Assembly (NCBI GenBank): GCA_950295325.1
Contig: OX485803.1
Location: forward strand, 8,244,001-8,308,000
From: Polytrichum commune
Lineage: Eukaryota > Streptophyta > Polytrichopsida > Polytrichales > Polytrichaceae
Direction of reading: 5' to 3'
Length of the DNA stretch: 64,000 nucleotides
The number at the start of each line of letters is the position of its first letter. The first letter of the stretch is position 1. Under the pieces are notes generated by a model. That model had not been told where the DNA came from. It did no database searches and saw only the letters and a list, made by a program, of their open reading frames with translations. Below, one piece after another: positions 21,571-33,828 of the stretch. The position numbers and the translations under genes were made by a program.

Positions 21571-22088
21571 GGTGAACCTTACGGACTTTAGTTTTTCACT
21601 TTGTAAAATATTACGTGGGTGAAAAATGACATAATATTATTAAACTCCTTGGTTGCATTATGTCAGACCGGGTATGAGGTGAGGATAATTTTTATTTTTT
21701 AAAATTCCCCATTTATGGGGAGCACTCAAGTTGTGTACTATGGAGTTTTCAACAAGCAACTACAAATTCAAAGTTTTTAAAAATTATAACCTCTTTATTT
21801 GGAAAGATAGAGTCATCTAGTTGCTTAATAATAATAATATGGATGGACATATCTATGTATAATTACCATTTATGAAAGAAAAATTATTGATGACATCATT
21901 CTATATTTCATTTCCACTTCTCAATTGAAATGCACCCTTCCTCTTTGAGTACCTCTCAAAGGGGGGGGGGGGGAGGGGTTTGCTATTTCATGAGCACTCT
22001 AACATGAGCATTGTCAGCCGGACACGTGGATGAACGAAGTATCCCACTACAACATGTTGGAGCTTTGAGGGTTGTTCAAGATGCGGAG

Positions 22089-22323
22089 CTATGATCAAAG
22101 AGAACCAGAAATTAGTTACATATGAACCGGTTGAGTTTGAAAATTTACCAATTGAAGTTCAAGAATGCAAGAAAATTACCGATCATTTTAGAGGAATTAA
22201 TAGAATATACCCCAATTACATAAAGGAAAACCGAAGTATGTATGTCAACATGTAACCGGTTGGAGTAGCAAACACTAGGATCTCAACCGATGAACTTATG
22301 CCCCAAAATCTCCCCGATCACTG
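22089..22323 (+). mobile_element. hAT-type MITE (family 2), copy C
   Basis: The left terminus has decayed to CTATGATCAAAGAGAACC. The right terminus is intact as TCTCCCCGATCACTG. The flanking 8-mers ATGCGGAG and GTGCAGAG agree at six of eight positions, consistent with an old target duplication. The internal core ATTACCGATCATTTTAGAGG and AACCGGTT boxes are present. Confidence 0.85.
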
Positions 22324-23154
22324 GTGCAGAGGCTTTCAAAACCTTCAAGTGTGTGAGAGAATTTAGCCGAGACGTAATGATAAGACCAAAGATACACTGT
22401 CGAGGCTACCAAACATAGTGCAACCATGCAAGGGCATATTATTTCTAAAGAAAATGGACCGATACTAGCCACGAGTACAACATTGTCATAGCCGGCGTCT
22501 TCACGAGACTACGTTCAAGTCTGACTGCCAAACACTCAATGCTCCTCCTAACTTAGTTAAAATAGCATAATTGCTACGGCTAATCCGGCTTTCGCCGCTT
22601 GCAACTTTATCTCGGCCATTTCTCGAGAGATCTTTGCCAAAATGCGACCCATCTTCAGCTGACATGGATGTTAACAAGCATGCTCATGTTAGAGTGCATG
22701 GACATAGGTTTTATAGGCCTCTAACCACGGATGTAGATGTTGCAAGTGTACTGGACATGGGTGTCCTAAAAAAATCATTTGTGTCAAGATGTTCAACTGA
22801 AGCATCGTGCAAAACGAATCATGCATATGATTATTTAAAAGTGATTCCTTTCGTTGTGTTTTTTTTAAGAAAATTCTAAATTTTAAAAGCAAGTTGTTAC
22901 AAAAGGATTCCAATAGCTAAGTGACCAATTTTGTTTTTAGCATTTGGCTAGACTAGTAACCATTTTCATGGGAACTTGCTTCCTAGCAATACCAAACTGT
23001 GCACTTACGATGATCGGGTGAAATTTATTTATTAAGCATTATGTTATGAGGTGATCTAGTAAGTCATGTCCAACAACAAGCTTACTATCAACAAACAACA
23101 TTGCCATAGTTCAACCTTCTAAGTTTCATAGAATGTCCAAACAATTTTTTTTAA
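22324..23154. other. Gene-free stretch, nothing recognised
   Basis: The plus-strand open frame at 22571-22879 (102 codons) has no recognisable motif and no flanking gene signals. Confidence 0.4.
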
Positions 23155-23850
23155 TTATTTTTCTTCCAATCGTCATGGAACATTCTCATCTACATGTATA
23201 TGAGCTTGGTTATCAAAGACTAGTATTGTGCAATACCAGTGTTGACCTCAAGCCCTTTATCTTCAAAATTCCACACAAAGTGCAAACGATCAGATTATAA
23301 ACTAAATTCCGATTTCAATTTAGTTCTCTTTAATATTTATGAAATTCCCTCATCTACATTTAAATTATCTTTGCCAGTCAAGATTAGTACGGTGCAGTAG
23401 TAGGGCGGACCTCAAGCCCTCAACCCTTAAATATCAAAGAAAGTGCAAACGAATTCCAAATTCAATTTTATTGTTTCTCAATATTCATGAAATTCCCTCA
23501 TCAACATGTACATGAGCTTTTTCATTGAAGACTAGTAATGTGCAGTACTAGGTCCAATCTCAAGTCCTCACCCCTTAAAATTTCATAGAAAGTGCAAACA
23601 AATTCCAATTCCAATTTCAATTTCAGTTTTATTTTATTTTTTATATGCATGACATTCCCTCATCTACATGGATATGAGATTTTCCACTCAAGACTAGTAG
23701 TGTGCAATGTTAAGGCCAAGCTCAAGCCTTCAATCCTTAAAGTTTCACAAAAAGTTCAAACAAACTCCTATTTCCATTTCATAATATTCTTTATGAGTAT
23801 TCATGAAATTCTCTCATCTACATTCTTTATGAGACCCCTCAAAGCAATCC
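23155..23850 (+). repeat. Degenerate tandem array, unit about 157 bp
   Basis: The marker CTCATC(T/A)ACAT recurs at 23185, 23349, 23497, 23659 and 23813, giving spacings of 164, 148, 162 and 154. Each unit also contains AGACTAGTA-like, GTGCA(A/G)TA, CCTCAAGCCCT-like, AAAGTGCAAAC and TTCATGAAATTC blocks in the same order. About four to four and a half units are present. The unit length is close to common plant satellite lengths, but the array is short and diverged. Confidence 0.85.
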
Positions 23851-24645
23851 AACCCGTTTGTCACACCCTACCATGTCATGTAACATGCAACATAGAAAAT
23901 ACAATGAGAAATGTAAGTATTAGAATGGGTAGCTCGATGAAAACTTGGTTTTAAATGTCTAAGGATTACTTTAAAGAATTCGCACAAATTACACCCTAAA
24001 ATCCGTAATATCAACCCCCATAACGTCACACACTCTCTAATATCCCGAAGCCCTAGGGTACGGATCTTTGTAGTTCAAATCTCACTCCTTATTGTCACAT
24101 TTCTCTCCCTTATATCACAAAATTTGTCATTAATGCAAACCACCAAAGAAGTCAACACACACACCCTCACATTGCACCATGTGTCAGCATGTGGAGTGTC
24201 TTCTTCTTCTTCTTCTTCTACCACTTGTTGAATGTTGGTGCATGCATCCGCCACATCGCCTAGGAAGGCCAAGTGGAGTGGACCACACTAGTGTAGATGA
24301 CGGGAGAACGAACTCAAATTATCCTCACATCTCCTTTGTATCATTCCCTAATGTCACATGCTACACTAATTCTATAACATCACACATCAATGTTAACACT
24401 ACAAAACTCCATAATATCACGTGCACTTTGATTACCACAGGTATGATACTACGGAGTTCAGAGTGTACAGGCAAGTCCCAGAAACTTTGGTAATAGGAGC
24501 TTGCTCATGCTTCTCTCCTCTCTCGGGTAAGTTAAGCAAAAGAGAACCGAATGTTTGGGTACTCGTGTCCAATCAACACAAGATGCCATGATCTTTGGAT
24601 CGAGCCATGGCCTCCGGAGATCATCACAAGTGAGGCTGGCCAATG
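23851..24645. other. Gene-free stretch with small hairpin
   Basis: ACTCCATAATATCA near 24404 is inverted as TGATACTACGGAGT near 24446, with a short loop. A (CTT)n run lies at 24200-24220. No gene is recognised. Confidence 0.4.
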
Positions 24646-24875
24646 CAATAAAGGGGGGGAGAACCGATTAGTTCTTTGAGTTTAAGAACTAATTGGTCCA
24701 AATTAGTTGAAGACTTTGGGGGGGGGGGGGTCAGGGGATTCATTTAGAGGAATCTGCCGATTATTCTTCAAATTAAGCAAAAAGGAAAACAGGAAAGCTG
24801 TCCACATGGAAAGCGGTTGGTCTTGGAAACACTAGGATCTCGACTGCTTATGCTCCCAAATCTCCCCGGACACTG
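24646..24875 (+). mobile_element. hAT-type MITE (family 2), copy E, partial TSD
   Basis: Starts CAATAAAGGGGGGGAGAACC and ends TCTCCCCGGACACTG. The flanking 8-mers GGCCAATG (24638-24645) and GGCCAGTA (24876-24883) agree at six of eight positions. The interior is diverged and interrupted by a 13-base G tract (24718-24730). It keeps CATTTAGAGGAATCTGCCGA and AACACTAGGATCTCGAC. Confidence 0.83.
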
Positions 24876-25475
24876 GGCCAGTAGTAAGGTGAGTTAGCAT
24901 GTGTCGGCACAGGGGCCGAAAGTGGGCCACCACTCTTAATCCAGATTAGGGAATGCTAAATATGATTAGGCCCATAAGATAATCACGTGTGACTCCCTAA
25001 TCTCGCGTGCCGACTAATTCGTCCTTTGGATCTCATCTCGGCCAGCTGCTGCTGCCACCCGTGGCAGTGGGAGTAAGTTAAGTTTAAGTACCCGTGGTGC
25101 AGCTATCAAAAGCCCTAATCAAACCGGCAGACCTTCTGCGCTTTGATACCAAAACCATGTGCAACTCTTCCCAGAGCATCCCCCCCCCCCCCCAACCTTA
25201 CAAATACCTCTAAGGCATCATGCGGGTGTTATGTATTCACTTCGTTGTTTTTCATGGTCGCCGACTTCTAGCGTTTAGGTTTGTTACGACGAAAGTTATG
25301 TTATAATAGCAGATTTTTACAATGAAGCATCCAACATTTCAACGCATCATAGTCACCAAGAGGCGAATTGAAAACAAACAAATAAACATTACCAATACTA
25401 CCCTCAACCCAAGTATCAAGCATTTAGCCCAGAGTATGAAATGATACTATGACACTTAAATTCAGGGGCCACGCA
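24876..25475. other. Short GC-richer patch then AT-rich spacer
   Basis: 24880-25200 is GC-richer and holds a 14-base C tract (25180-25193). The remainder is AT-rich. Part of it may be the 3' body of the possible SINE at 25476-25540 on the minus strand, but its end cannot be placed. Confidence 0.4.
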
Positions 25476-25540
25476 AGAGTCGAACCCGGACCACTTAATA
25501 CAAACCCCTTCAACTTCTCACACTATAACTTCAACTTCAA
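25476..25540 (-). mobile_element. Possible tRNA-derived SINE head (pol III boxes)
   Basis: On the minus strand an A-box-like TAGTGTGAGAAG (25525-25514) is followed 39 nt downstream by GGTTCGACTCT (25486-25476), close to the pol III B-box consensus GGTTCGANTCC. The region does not fold as an obvious tRNA and no CCA-stem partner is seen, so a tRNA gene is unlikely. SINE length, tail and target duplication could not be established. Confidence 0.4.
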
Positions 25541-25764
25541 CTTCAAATACAACTTCAACTTAAAGGAGTGACCATCCAACACACAACCATACAAAACTAA
25601 TTAAAACATTAATCTTACTTATGTCTTGTTAATTGTATTTGTTACTTCTGTAACTATAGAGTCTACCCTTGAAAGATGGCATCGAGGGTAGCATGCACCA
25701 TCTTGGTCTTGGTGACCACGATGATAGCACTCACCCCAACAGACTCTTCATTCCCTTCGGGTCA

Positions 25765-25767
<3 letters not shown>

Positions 25768-25808
<41 letters not shown>
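25768..25808. repeat. (CT)n microsatellite, about 20 units
   Basis: An uninterrupted CT run immediately beside a family 4 MITE fragment. Confidence 0.95.
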
Positions 25809-25809
<1 letters not shown>

Positions 25810-25812
25810 GCA

Positions 25813-26080
25813 TCAACAAAAATTGGATGAAAAATCGGACCTCCTTTGATTTAGTTGTGGTTATTGGAAGTGCATGCTTGTTGATACTATTAACTAAATA
25901 CATAAGTCATCCTGATTGTGTCCATTATTGAATGTGTAGGTAAAAAATGTTAAAGATGCGATCCAATCTCTTTAAACATGTGTTTCCAGGGTGTCTATTC
26001 TTTGACCCTCACCTAACCACATACCAATGAAATATAGGGTCCAAGTAAGAAAAGTAACCCAATAACAACCACATATTTCT
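25813..26080 (-). mobile_element. MITE family 4 fragment
   Basis: The minus-strand order matches other family 4 copies. Blocks on the plus strand are CCTTTGATTTAGTTGTGGTT, GTGTCCATTATTGA, CCAATCTCTTTAAACATGTG and CCTCACCTAACCACATACCA. Neither terminus is intact. Confidence 0.65.
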
Positions 26081-26311
26081 CATGTTGCCAAATTTGTAAC
26101 ATTCTTCAGCTGCTATGTACTGTTTTCAAAGGCTCTGAATTCTGGTTGTAACACTCTTGGACATTGAGGATCAAAATATATTCTATTAGTCTGAATTTGA
26201 GCTTGTATGGTATCATGCGTGAGACCGACAATTTCTAGCTTAGGTAAGAGATGCCATCTTCATATACCTCCAATAGCCATTTGCTTGTCCATGTTTAACC
26301 CCACCTTATGA

Positions 26312-26809
26312 GGGCCACTTTGCACACAAGCCAAGAGCCGTGACCATGAAATTGTGAGAGCCCAAAAGAAAGTGTCCAAAGGCCGTCTCAACACACCTCC
26401 AACATCATGTAGTGTGCTCACGGACCCTCAAGGGTAGTGTGAAGTCATATGTGACCGGGCCTTCAACCAAACGCTATTTCAATGAATTTTTATTCATGCG
26501 GGTCCTCACACATGATAAAATACAACAAATCAACAGTTGTGAGCATTCGGAGCACCATGGTCTCCCAGTTTTGTGTTAGGCTTACCTCCAAGAGGTGGTT
26601 TTCAAAATAGTCCAAGCGACCATGATGCATGATCCATTCGATGCCATGTAGGAATCCATGTAGACTTTACATCCATCTTGCATTCACATACTCCGTTGGT
26701 CCCTCAAGCGTAGTGTGAAGCAAACTTGGACCGGCTCCGCCTTTTCCACCAATGAGAGTGTTTGAACCGTAATGGTCATGGGCTCTCAATCTCGTGTGTG
26801 AAGTGGCCC
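26312..26809 (+). mobile_element. Tourist-like element (family 3), copy 2
   Basis: Starts GGGCCACTTTGCACACAAGC and ends, read from the right, GGGCCACTTCACACACGAGA. The imperfect inverted termini extend to about 35 bp (through GTGACCAT/ATGACCAT). The flanks are TGA and TTA, a one-base-decayed TTA duplication. Collinear with 6791-7298 over its whole length. Confidence 0.8.
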
Positions 26810-27106
26810 TTAGCCAACAATCACCAACACCTGCAATTAGCAATGACTTGATGGTTGTGACACATGCTAGTTGTGAGAATTTCTAAGAATGTATGTATTG
26901 TGTATAACCCCTTTGAAAACACTCATTTGCCACATGTGGTATGAACAAATTACATATAGTTTACTTGGGTACAAGCATGGTAATTTGAATCTTTGTTCTC
27001 TATATACAACGGACAACGTGCTAGTGGTGAGATCATCACCCCACCGCTCCCCACTACTCCTCGCAGTTCGATGCCATTCAAGTGAAACATTAAAATAGAA
27101 GTACAA

Positions 27107-27215
27107 GGGGGGGGGGTATGGACATGGGCATACATGGCATATGGTGGGTACATGTGGGCATGAGGACTTATGGTTGCATTGGCTTAGGGTTTGGGGTGAC
27201 TCTAGATATTAAGTT
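27107..27215 (-). repeat. Dispersed C-rich repeat fragment (partners at 43190 and 57235)
   Basis: Its reverse complement carries the TGCCCAC/TGTACCCACCATATG and ATGCCCATG phrases also found at 43190-43400 and 57235-57530. It begins with a 10-base G tract (27107-27116). Confidence 0.55.
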
Positions 27216-28673
27216 CACATGCACGGGGGCAATGGGCTTGGACAACATGGGTCACCTATAATAGAAGTTTTAAAATTGCACACAATATTTGAATTCCGTG
27301 AATTTGTGGCCTACAAAGCATTTAAAGCATGTTATTTTGGAAATTTCTAACAACTTTCAAAAGAAAATCCTTCAAAAGAAGTACACTACATTTTTTTCTT
27401 TAACACAGGATGCATGTGGCCACCTGGCTAGTTTTTTCTGTCAAGTAGAGGGAATTTTTCACAGTCAAGAGTCAAACGGCCAACCACTCCATTTGGTTTT
27501 GGGTACCTCTCCACTATCATCCGGTAGTTTAAGGTCATCTTGGACGTAATTACGCATATTATTGAAGTTGCAACAAGTAGCTAAAAGTCAAGAAGCAAGT
27601 TGTGTCATTTGTACACAATAGGCTAAATAAGTAAATGAATAGTCTATTCATGCATTTTCTTTATGATGGAGCCATGGAGCTCAATATGAACTCAGCAAAT
27701 GCATTGTAAATAAACCAAAAACATCTAAGGTCATGAAATTTGAATCCATAACTAAATATGGCCATAGTGTGGACATGCTTTTAGCAATTTCTATTATTTA
27801 TATCATAAATGTAAGTAATTGTAGCAACTACAAAGATTTGCATGAGAAAATTTATAAAAACAAAAACAAAGAGCTTAAAAGACATTTTGGTACCACTTTA
27901 AAGGCTTTGACTGTTGTGCTATATGAACATACATGACAAACTTTGTGGTTTAGTTTATTGTGCTTGCACCCAAACCCATGCCATACGAGCATATACGAAC
28001 TACAAAGTTGGATATTGACATTATTATATATATGACAATGTCCTTTACCTAAGGATCTCATCCATCCCATCATCCAATTTCTGAAACAAATATTTTTCAT
28101 GATTGCCCTGACTTGAAGATCTTAATGTTTGTGAGTGTTAAGCTTTCTCATTTTATGATGCAATGAAGACATTTTTCTTCGAGCATCTTTTTTAATAAAG
28201 TTGGCTAGCACGTACAAGTAGACACTTATAACAAATGTCAAAACAAATGTCAACGATAGTGGGGTTTAAATGCCTTTGATATAAAGAGAGGCATGAAATT
28301 TCCAAGTTCGTTTTAATGAAACATATGGGAGGTTATTAAAAGTCATTAAAGGCCAAACTCTTCCGCCCCTTCAAACATGCAACATAGATAAGGGAGATAA
28401 TTAGTTCTTCTATAAGAAGGTCAACTCTCAACGTCTCATGATTTTTATTGGATACAATTTTAGCTTAAATTTTCTCCTTGCAAAGAACATTGTGCATTAT
28501 AAGACATTAGTTTTGGTTAAAACGCCCACAACCTGAGGTGCTCATGTAGAGTGAACGTATATAGAGGAACCACATTCTCCTCTGAATAAAACTACATGAT
28601 CTAACACCCCTTATGTGTGACCATGCCTCACTCTCGCCCACATTGAAAACCCATGAAAATACAAGCATAACAT

Positions 28674-28675
<2 letters not shown>
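27216..28675. other. Gene-free AT-rich stretch
   Basis: Nothing recognised. Open frames are short, and none carries a domain I know. Confidence 0.4.
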
Positions 28676-28706
<31 letters not shown>

Positions 28707-28718
28707 GGTGTGTGTGTT
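28676..28718. repeat. (GT)n microsatellite
   Basis: About 15 GT units, interrupted once by TTGG and then continuing. The overlapping minus-strand frame encodes a TH repeat and is not a gene. Confidence 0.95.
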
Positions 28719-29825
28719 TGGAGCATATGTTTGATGGGTTCATTTCATATTGGGTCGTGTTGAATAGGTCATGCGTGGCACGATGACATTTGAAGTGTGT
28801 TGTTCATACGTACGCAACTCACGGCCCATTGAAATATTGCTTCTACAAGTAAAGACCTTTAAGTTGCCAACATGTGGGGTTGTGATAACCGATTAACCCT
28901 TGAAGACCATTGCCAATTTTGAAGCAGTCGAACACAACCTTGTTGAGACTCTTCAATAGGATCATGATTTTTGCTTCCTTGGGGTAATGATTTTATGCAA
29001 AGATTAGTATGGGGAAGTCATTTTGAACTGTGTAACTTAGATGCATAGACACTGAGGTGAATAAAGGCTACTCACTTAACGGGGCACGGGGGCAATTTTG
29101 GGTGTTTCTCAAGTGTACTTTCGTAGCAAAGGGAGACATAAGCAAGTTAAGTTTATTGGGTAATTAAGCATACCAAACAAATGCTAGAAAATCAATTAGG
29201 AGTAGGATGGGTATTTAATGACCCCTACAACACATGGTCATCCGGCTACCAAACTCACTCACAATGAGGGACTTGTGTACCGGGGAGTAGTTCAATATAT
29301 GTATTCAATTTGGACACAAAAGTTGACATTGTCTCAATCCTCTCAACGGCCGCCATGTGGGCCACCAATGCTTATCGCATGGGAAGAGCCCTTGATCAAA
29401 ACACTTTGAACTTGATCACAAGACTAATTACGTGGCCCCTCACCTAGCCTCCGCATCTTCTAGAGAAATCGCCTCTCATGGTCAAGCCAATTTGATCACA
29501 GGGTACTTGAATACTCAAAAGCCACTACTCAATAGTATGTACATCAATATCCTCTTGAGGGTCAAGTCAATTTGGATGCCTCACAAGGTTCCCTCAAAGC
29601 ATCAAACAACATGCTAAGAACCTAGACGCTATTAAGGTAAGTGGACTTAGTTTGTTTTGTTGCTTATTTTGGTTGTACACCTAGATTGAGTGATGTGTTG
29701 GTAGACGTAAATGTAATTACATGTGATTTAAAGAGAGTGAATTATGTGTTCAAAATTTGTGAAATGTTCTAATCAACACAAATCAAGGTTGGAAGTTTTT
29801 ATGGAAATTTGAGGGGTAAAAACAT
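28719..29825. other. Gene-free stretch, nothing recognised
   Basis: Small overlapping open frames at 29218-29617 have no recognised motif. Confidence 0.4.
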
Positions 29826-29960
29826 CTTCACTTTGATGATAAAAATTGAATTTCACACGAACTCTAAAATTTATGAGGAACATGTTTACAACTTCATCTT
29901 GCAATTGTTGATCATCTCGTAGCAATTGTGTGTTTCAGATTCTAAGAGAAGTTGATTCAA
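29826..29960 (+). mobile_element. MITE family 4 fragment (3' half)
   Basis: ATCTTCACTTTGATGAT, TTTATGAGGAACATG, TGATCATCTCGTAGCAATTG and TGTGTTTCAGAT appear in the same order as in complete copies at 32762 and 13562. Confidence 0.55.
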
Positions 29961-31689
29961 AGCTAGAAGTGCTTGTTTCAAGTTCATTTATCTTAGACAC
30001 AAATCACCAAGGTTGGCGACACTTTTCATTTTGTATGCCAAGGTCATCCACATTGAAAAGTAGTTTGGCTCTGGTCCAGTTTGCTTCACTCATTTTTATA
30101 CCATATTATAGTATATGTAAATGCCATTTAAGTCATAAAATCAATTTTATTATCATTTAATTTTAAAAATGCCAATTTTTTTCTTCAAGTAGATAGAGCC
30201 ACTTTTATGCATACATTCCATACACATGCATATATTTCTTAACCATTTTTTCTATATATATACACAATTTTGAATTGTTGTATGCAAGGGCTACAAGAAT
30301 TATTCACAATAAATTTCATGTTATAAGTTATAAGTCATTGAAACTTGCAATGATTTATGTGAGAGTTGCCATCCGTAACCATGTACACCTTTTACACCTA
30401 GTATTAAGGGCCACTACAACATACCACTAAAGTGTTGGTCAATGTAACTTATCTCGACTCAAGCCATTATATGAGCCCATGGTATCATATGTTCAAGACT
30501 AGAAAAATGAAATTAATTTTTTTTAACACAAACATGATCCATTATGGGTTGGAGATCAATATCAATGTCACACCATCTCTCTCTCTTTCTCACACACATA
30601 TTTTCTCAGTTTATATTTGACTATGAATATGTTATTCATTTTTTAGCCTTCCTTATTCTTGACCCACATATAAAATACTATGGGCCACAGTATTTTCAAC
30701 CCACATTAATAGGTGTAAATGGAGTAGTTGATGACATGCATCCAATCTAGGGATAGAAGTACATGACGTCGCTTTCCAACACTTTTTTAGTTGAAAGTGG
30801 CACTATGTATCTTCATTGTAAATACTTGAAAGACCGGTGATGAACCGCAAGGAAAGATTAGATTATCCATGTGATATCCCCGAGGAATCTATCCACAAAG
30901 AGATTAACATGCGTTTTCTTGTTGGTATTTCCAACGCAATATATCCACAAAGTGGTGACTTATATAACACACCATATGCGCTTTGGCTGCCCTTTCCCCA
31001 TACCAAAGAGCTTTCACATCCCCAAGTGGCCGTCTCCTAACCTCCAAGCTCAGCACCCAACAAGTTCGTGTGTTTTTTACTTGATAGTCCCCGAGGCGCA
31101 AAGCACACACTAAATGGTTAGTTTTTGTTGTTTGCCATTATTTTCCAACTCATTTATAAAGCTAGGATTTGTTTGGATTTGCAATTGTGATATGAGATTT
31201 CAACAACAATACATAGCATATTTTGAGCTCCTATGTTTCTAGTGTGATTTTTTTTCAAGTCAAAAGTGTTAAATTTATGAAACAATCAATTAGGCCCTCT
31301 CAATTATGTTGATTTATTTAGCATTATCTGTACAGTCTCTCAAAGAGAGACGAAACCATAGTTTCATTCATCCTTTTTTAAGAGACCTTCCTATTAAGAG
31401 ATTGTTAGCTTGTCATGTGTCGGAGTCTATTTTGAAAGTTGAGTGACTCTTTGAACCTTCACTTGTCAACCCAAAAAACACTAAAAGAACTTCATGATTT
31501 CGGATGAGCTTTAAATAAGGTATGGACCCACCATTATAAATCATGGATTGGCCTTTGCAAGGCTAGCTTGGCACACCCATCCTAGTAGGACAAGCTAGAA
31601 GCCAAGTTTTTATAGCTCGGCACCAGTCTTTGAGTGTGGAAAATAATCATTACAGAAAACACGGATGACTTTATGCATAGACTTACAAA
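29961..31689. other. Gene-free stretch with a short dispersed repeat
   Basis: About 31553-31612 (AAGGCTAGCTTGGCACACCC) is an inverted copy of about 14357-14418. The rest shows no gene or domain. Confidence 0.4.
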
Positions 31690-31876
31690 TGACTATGTTT
31701 TTCACCTAAAATGCTTAACAAATTTGAACACATAATCCAATCTCTTTTTGTTAAGCATTTTAGGTGAACACGTCTTTTTTATGTGAACACGTCTTTTTTA
31801 TGTCCATTCTTGGGGCTAAACCTAACCACACACCACTCACATGTAGGTGTACACCAAACTAGGCATGTTCACTTTA
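31690..31876 (-). mobile_element. MITE family 4 fragment containing a perfect hairpin
   Basis: On the plus strand it ends AGGCATGTTCACTTTA and contains AACCTAACCACACACCACTC, as in other minus-oriented copies. Inside, 31701-31722 and 31747-31768 are perfect reverse complements over 22 bp with a 24-nt loop. A 21-bp unit containing TGAACACGTCTTTTTTATGT is then repeated in tandem (about 31764-31804). Confidence 0.65.
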
Positions 31877-32104
31877 CAAGTGACGACGGATTGAGCGAGT
31901 GTCCCCATCGGTGGAAGCTACAAAATGTGGCGGTGGATGGGGCCTAGCAATAAAATCATATATAAAAGGTGAGAGAGAGAGAGAGTCCTAGAAAACATGA
32001 ACTTGGCTCATGACATCAAACCCACGAGTAAGTTATGTTCTTGGAGAGCTTCAAGAATTTTTCTTTAGGCATCGCCATCAACACCAAGGAATACCTAAGT
32101 TATG

Positions 32105-32400
32105 GGCCTTACTAATGTGGATACTCCGCTTCAATTGGACACCTAAAGTTGAGTGGTATATGCCAAGGCTTGTAGGTATGAATGGACACCAAAATGGAAT
32201 CGTGTTGCAATGAAATTCTACTTTTGGCTCAAAATATAATATCAACCATTCTAGATCCAATAGTTATCACAATCTGGAGGGCTGGCTATGTGAGCTTGAA
32301 AGAGAAAGAGAATCTTCACATTGACCTCGTTTGATGTTTGTAATTTACCACAAATCTTGAATTTGAAATGACAATCTTTGTAAATTGCAGTTGTTAGCCA
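32105..32400 (+). mobile_element. MITE family 4 fragment
   Basis: CAATTGGACACCTAAAGTTG, GAGTGGTAT, CAACCATTCTAGATCCAATA and AATCTTCACATTGA follow the family order. Termini not found. Confidence 0.55.
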
Positions 32401-32761
32401 AATGGAACAATGCCCACTCATGATTCATCAAACATTATTATACGTGGAGTTGGAAGTGCCACAATATGGCCACACATGACACGTAGATAGTGTTAAAACC
32501 ACCATAATCAAATCATGCACAGTATGTAAATTGATTATGAGAATGTCCACTACCTTAACATCTGGCCCTTGTATTAGTTTTGAGTTGACAACAGATAGAG
32601 CCTTGAAGTCTTATGATTTTTGCATACAAAATTTAGATGACGAGACATACTTTGGTGCATTGGAATCCATTGTAAAATTGCTGATGGGCACTATTTTAAT
32701 CAAATTATCCTAATAGTATGCTCAATGCTTTAAAGTGATAGTTTTAGCACCATATAGAGTA

Positions 32762-33125
32762 GGCATGCCTAGATCCAATGTAGCAATAATCTTGATACCT
32801 TTATGTGAGTGGTATGTGGTTAGGTGTGGCATTATGAACAAGCACCCAAAAAACCATGTGCTTTGAAGGGGTTGGACTAGATGTTCAAAATAAGCTAACC
32901 ATTCTAGGCTTGATAATTAACATAATTGGGGGAACCTATATGGTCATTTAATGAGCAAGAAAATCTTCATTTTGATCAATGAATAAGATATTCATATAAG
33001 CTCCAAAATTCATGACGCAATTGACCATGGACATGATTTGGATTGTCGATTACCTTGCACTAGTTATTGTGTGTTTCATATCCTACGAGAAGTGAGTGGA
33101 GAGAAGAAAGTATTCAAACAACACA
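32762..33125 (+). mobile_element. MITE family 4, near-complete copy
   Basis: It contains GTGAGTGGTATGTGGTTAGG, GGACTAGATGTTCAAAATAA, GCTAACCATTCTAGG, GGGGGAACCTATATGGTCAT and AGATATTCATATAAGCTCCA. It also has CATGGACATGATTTGGATTG and TCATATCCTACGAGAAGTGA. It ends near ACACACGTCTATC, a decayed form of the ACATGTCTACCTT terminus. Confidence 0.72.
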
Positions 33126-33309
33126 CGTCTATCAATAGCAGCCCCGCATGTGTTGGTTGGGGAACGATTGAATGTAACAAATAGGTTTTATAATCATTTG
33201 TTGGCCCCAGCCCTGTGACTGGGCGAACTGGACAAGAAAGACAAGAATGTATTCTCAAATGTGTTACTTTAATCAATTAATTTTTATTACAATATGTAAG
33301 TTTTTGAAG

Positions 33310-33800
33310 CTACACTACATACTGTATGTAATGTCACCAATTCTTAATATTCTTGCTCAAATACTGATTGTAAACCACCCGTGTAGTGTCACCAACACTA
33401 ACTGTAGACCTTACGTTATTTGTCATTCCTTGTAAAATTTTAAAAAATAAATAAACTGGGCATTATAGATTTACAATGTTGCAATTATTTTCACCTGCTA
33501 AGCGATTTTTTATCCAAATTTCAAGAATTCATGACAATATTACATTACATGTATGTTAAGATGCAGAATATACCAAGTTTTGTTTCAATACATGGCGTTT
33601 GGATGAATTGAAAGTAAGACGGGAAGACAATATTTGTGAAGTTATTCATAGAAAGTGTCACACAAGGAAAATACCGCAATGACTTATACTCTGCATTCTT
33701 ACAATTATGTCATGAAGTTTTGTCATGGATGATTCAAATTTGGGAGAAAAGTCACTTAGTAAGTGATAGTAATTGCCACATTGTTAAATACGTTGGGTCA
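33310..33800. mobile_element. MITE family 5, inverted copies
   Basis: A plus-oriented arm (33310-33580, starting CTACACTACATACTG and carrying GTCACCAA twice) is followed by a minus-oriented fragment (about 33700-33800). The latter carries AAGTCACTTAGTAAGTGATA. Both match the copy at 18440-18674, the two arms in opposite senses. Confidence 0.55.
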
Positions 33801-33828
33801 TTACACTTGTCGATTGGTAGGGTCTGTA

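Noticed and set aside
23155-23850. Centromeric satellite
   Set aside because: Unit length fits but there are under five diverged units; no evidence of a large array.
23155-23850. CRISPR array
   Set aside because: Units are about 157 bp and diverged throughout, with no short exact repeats separated by spacers, and the context is eukaryotic.
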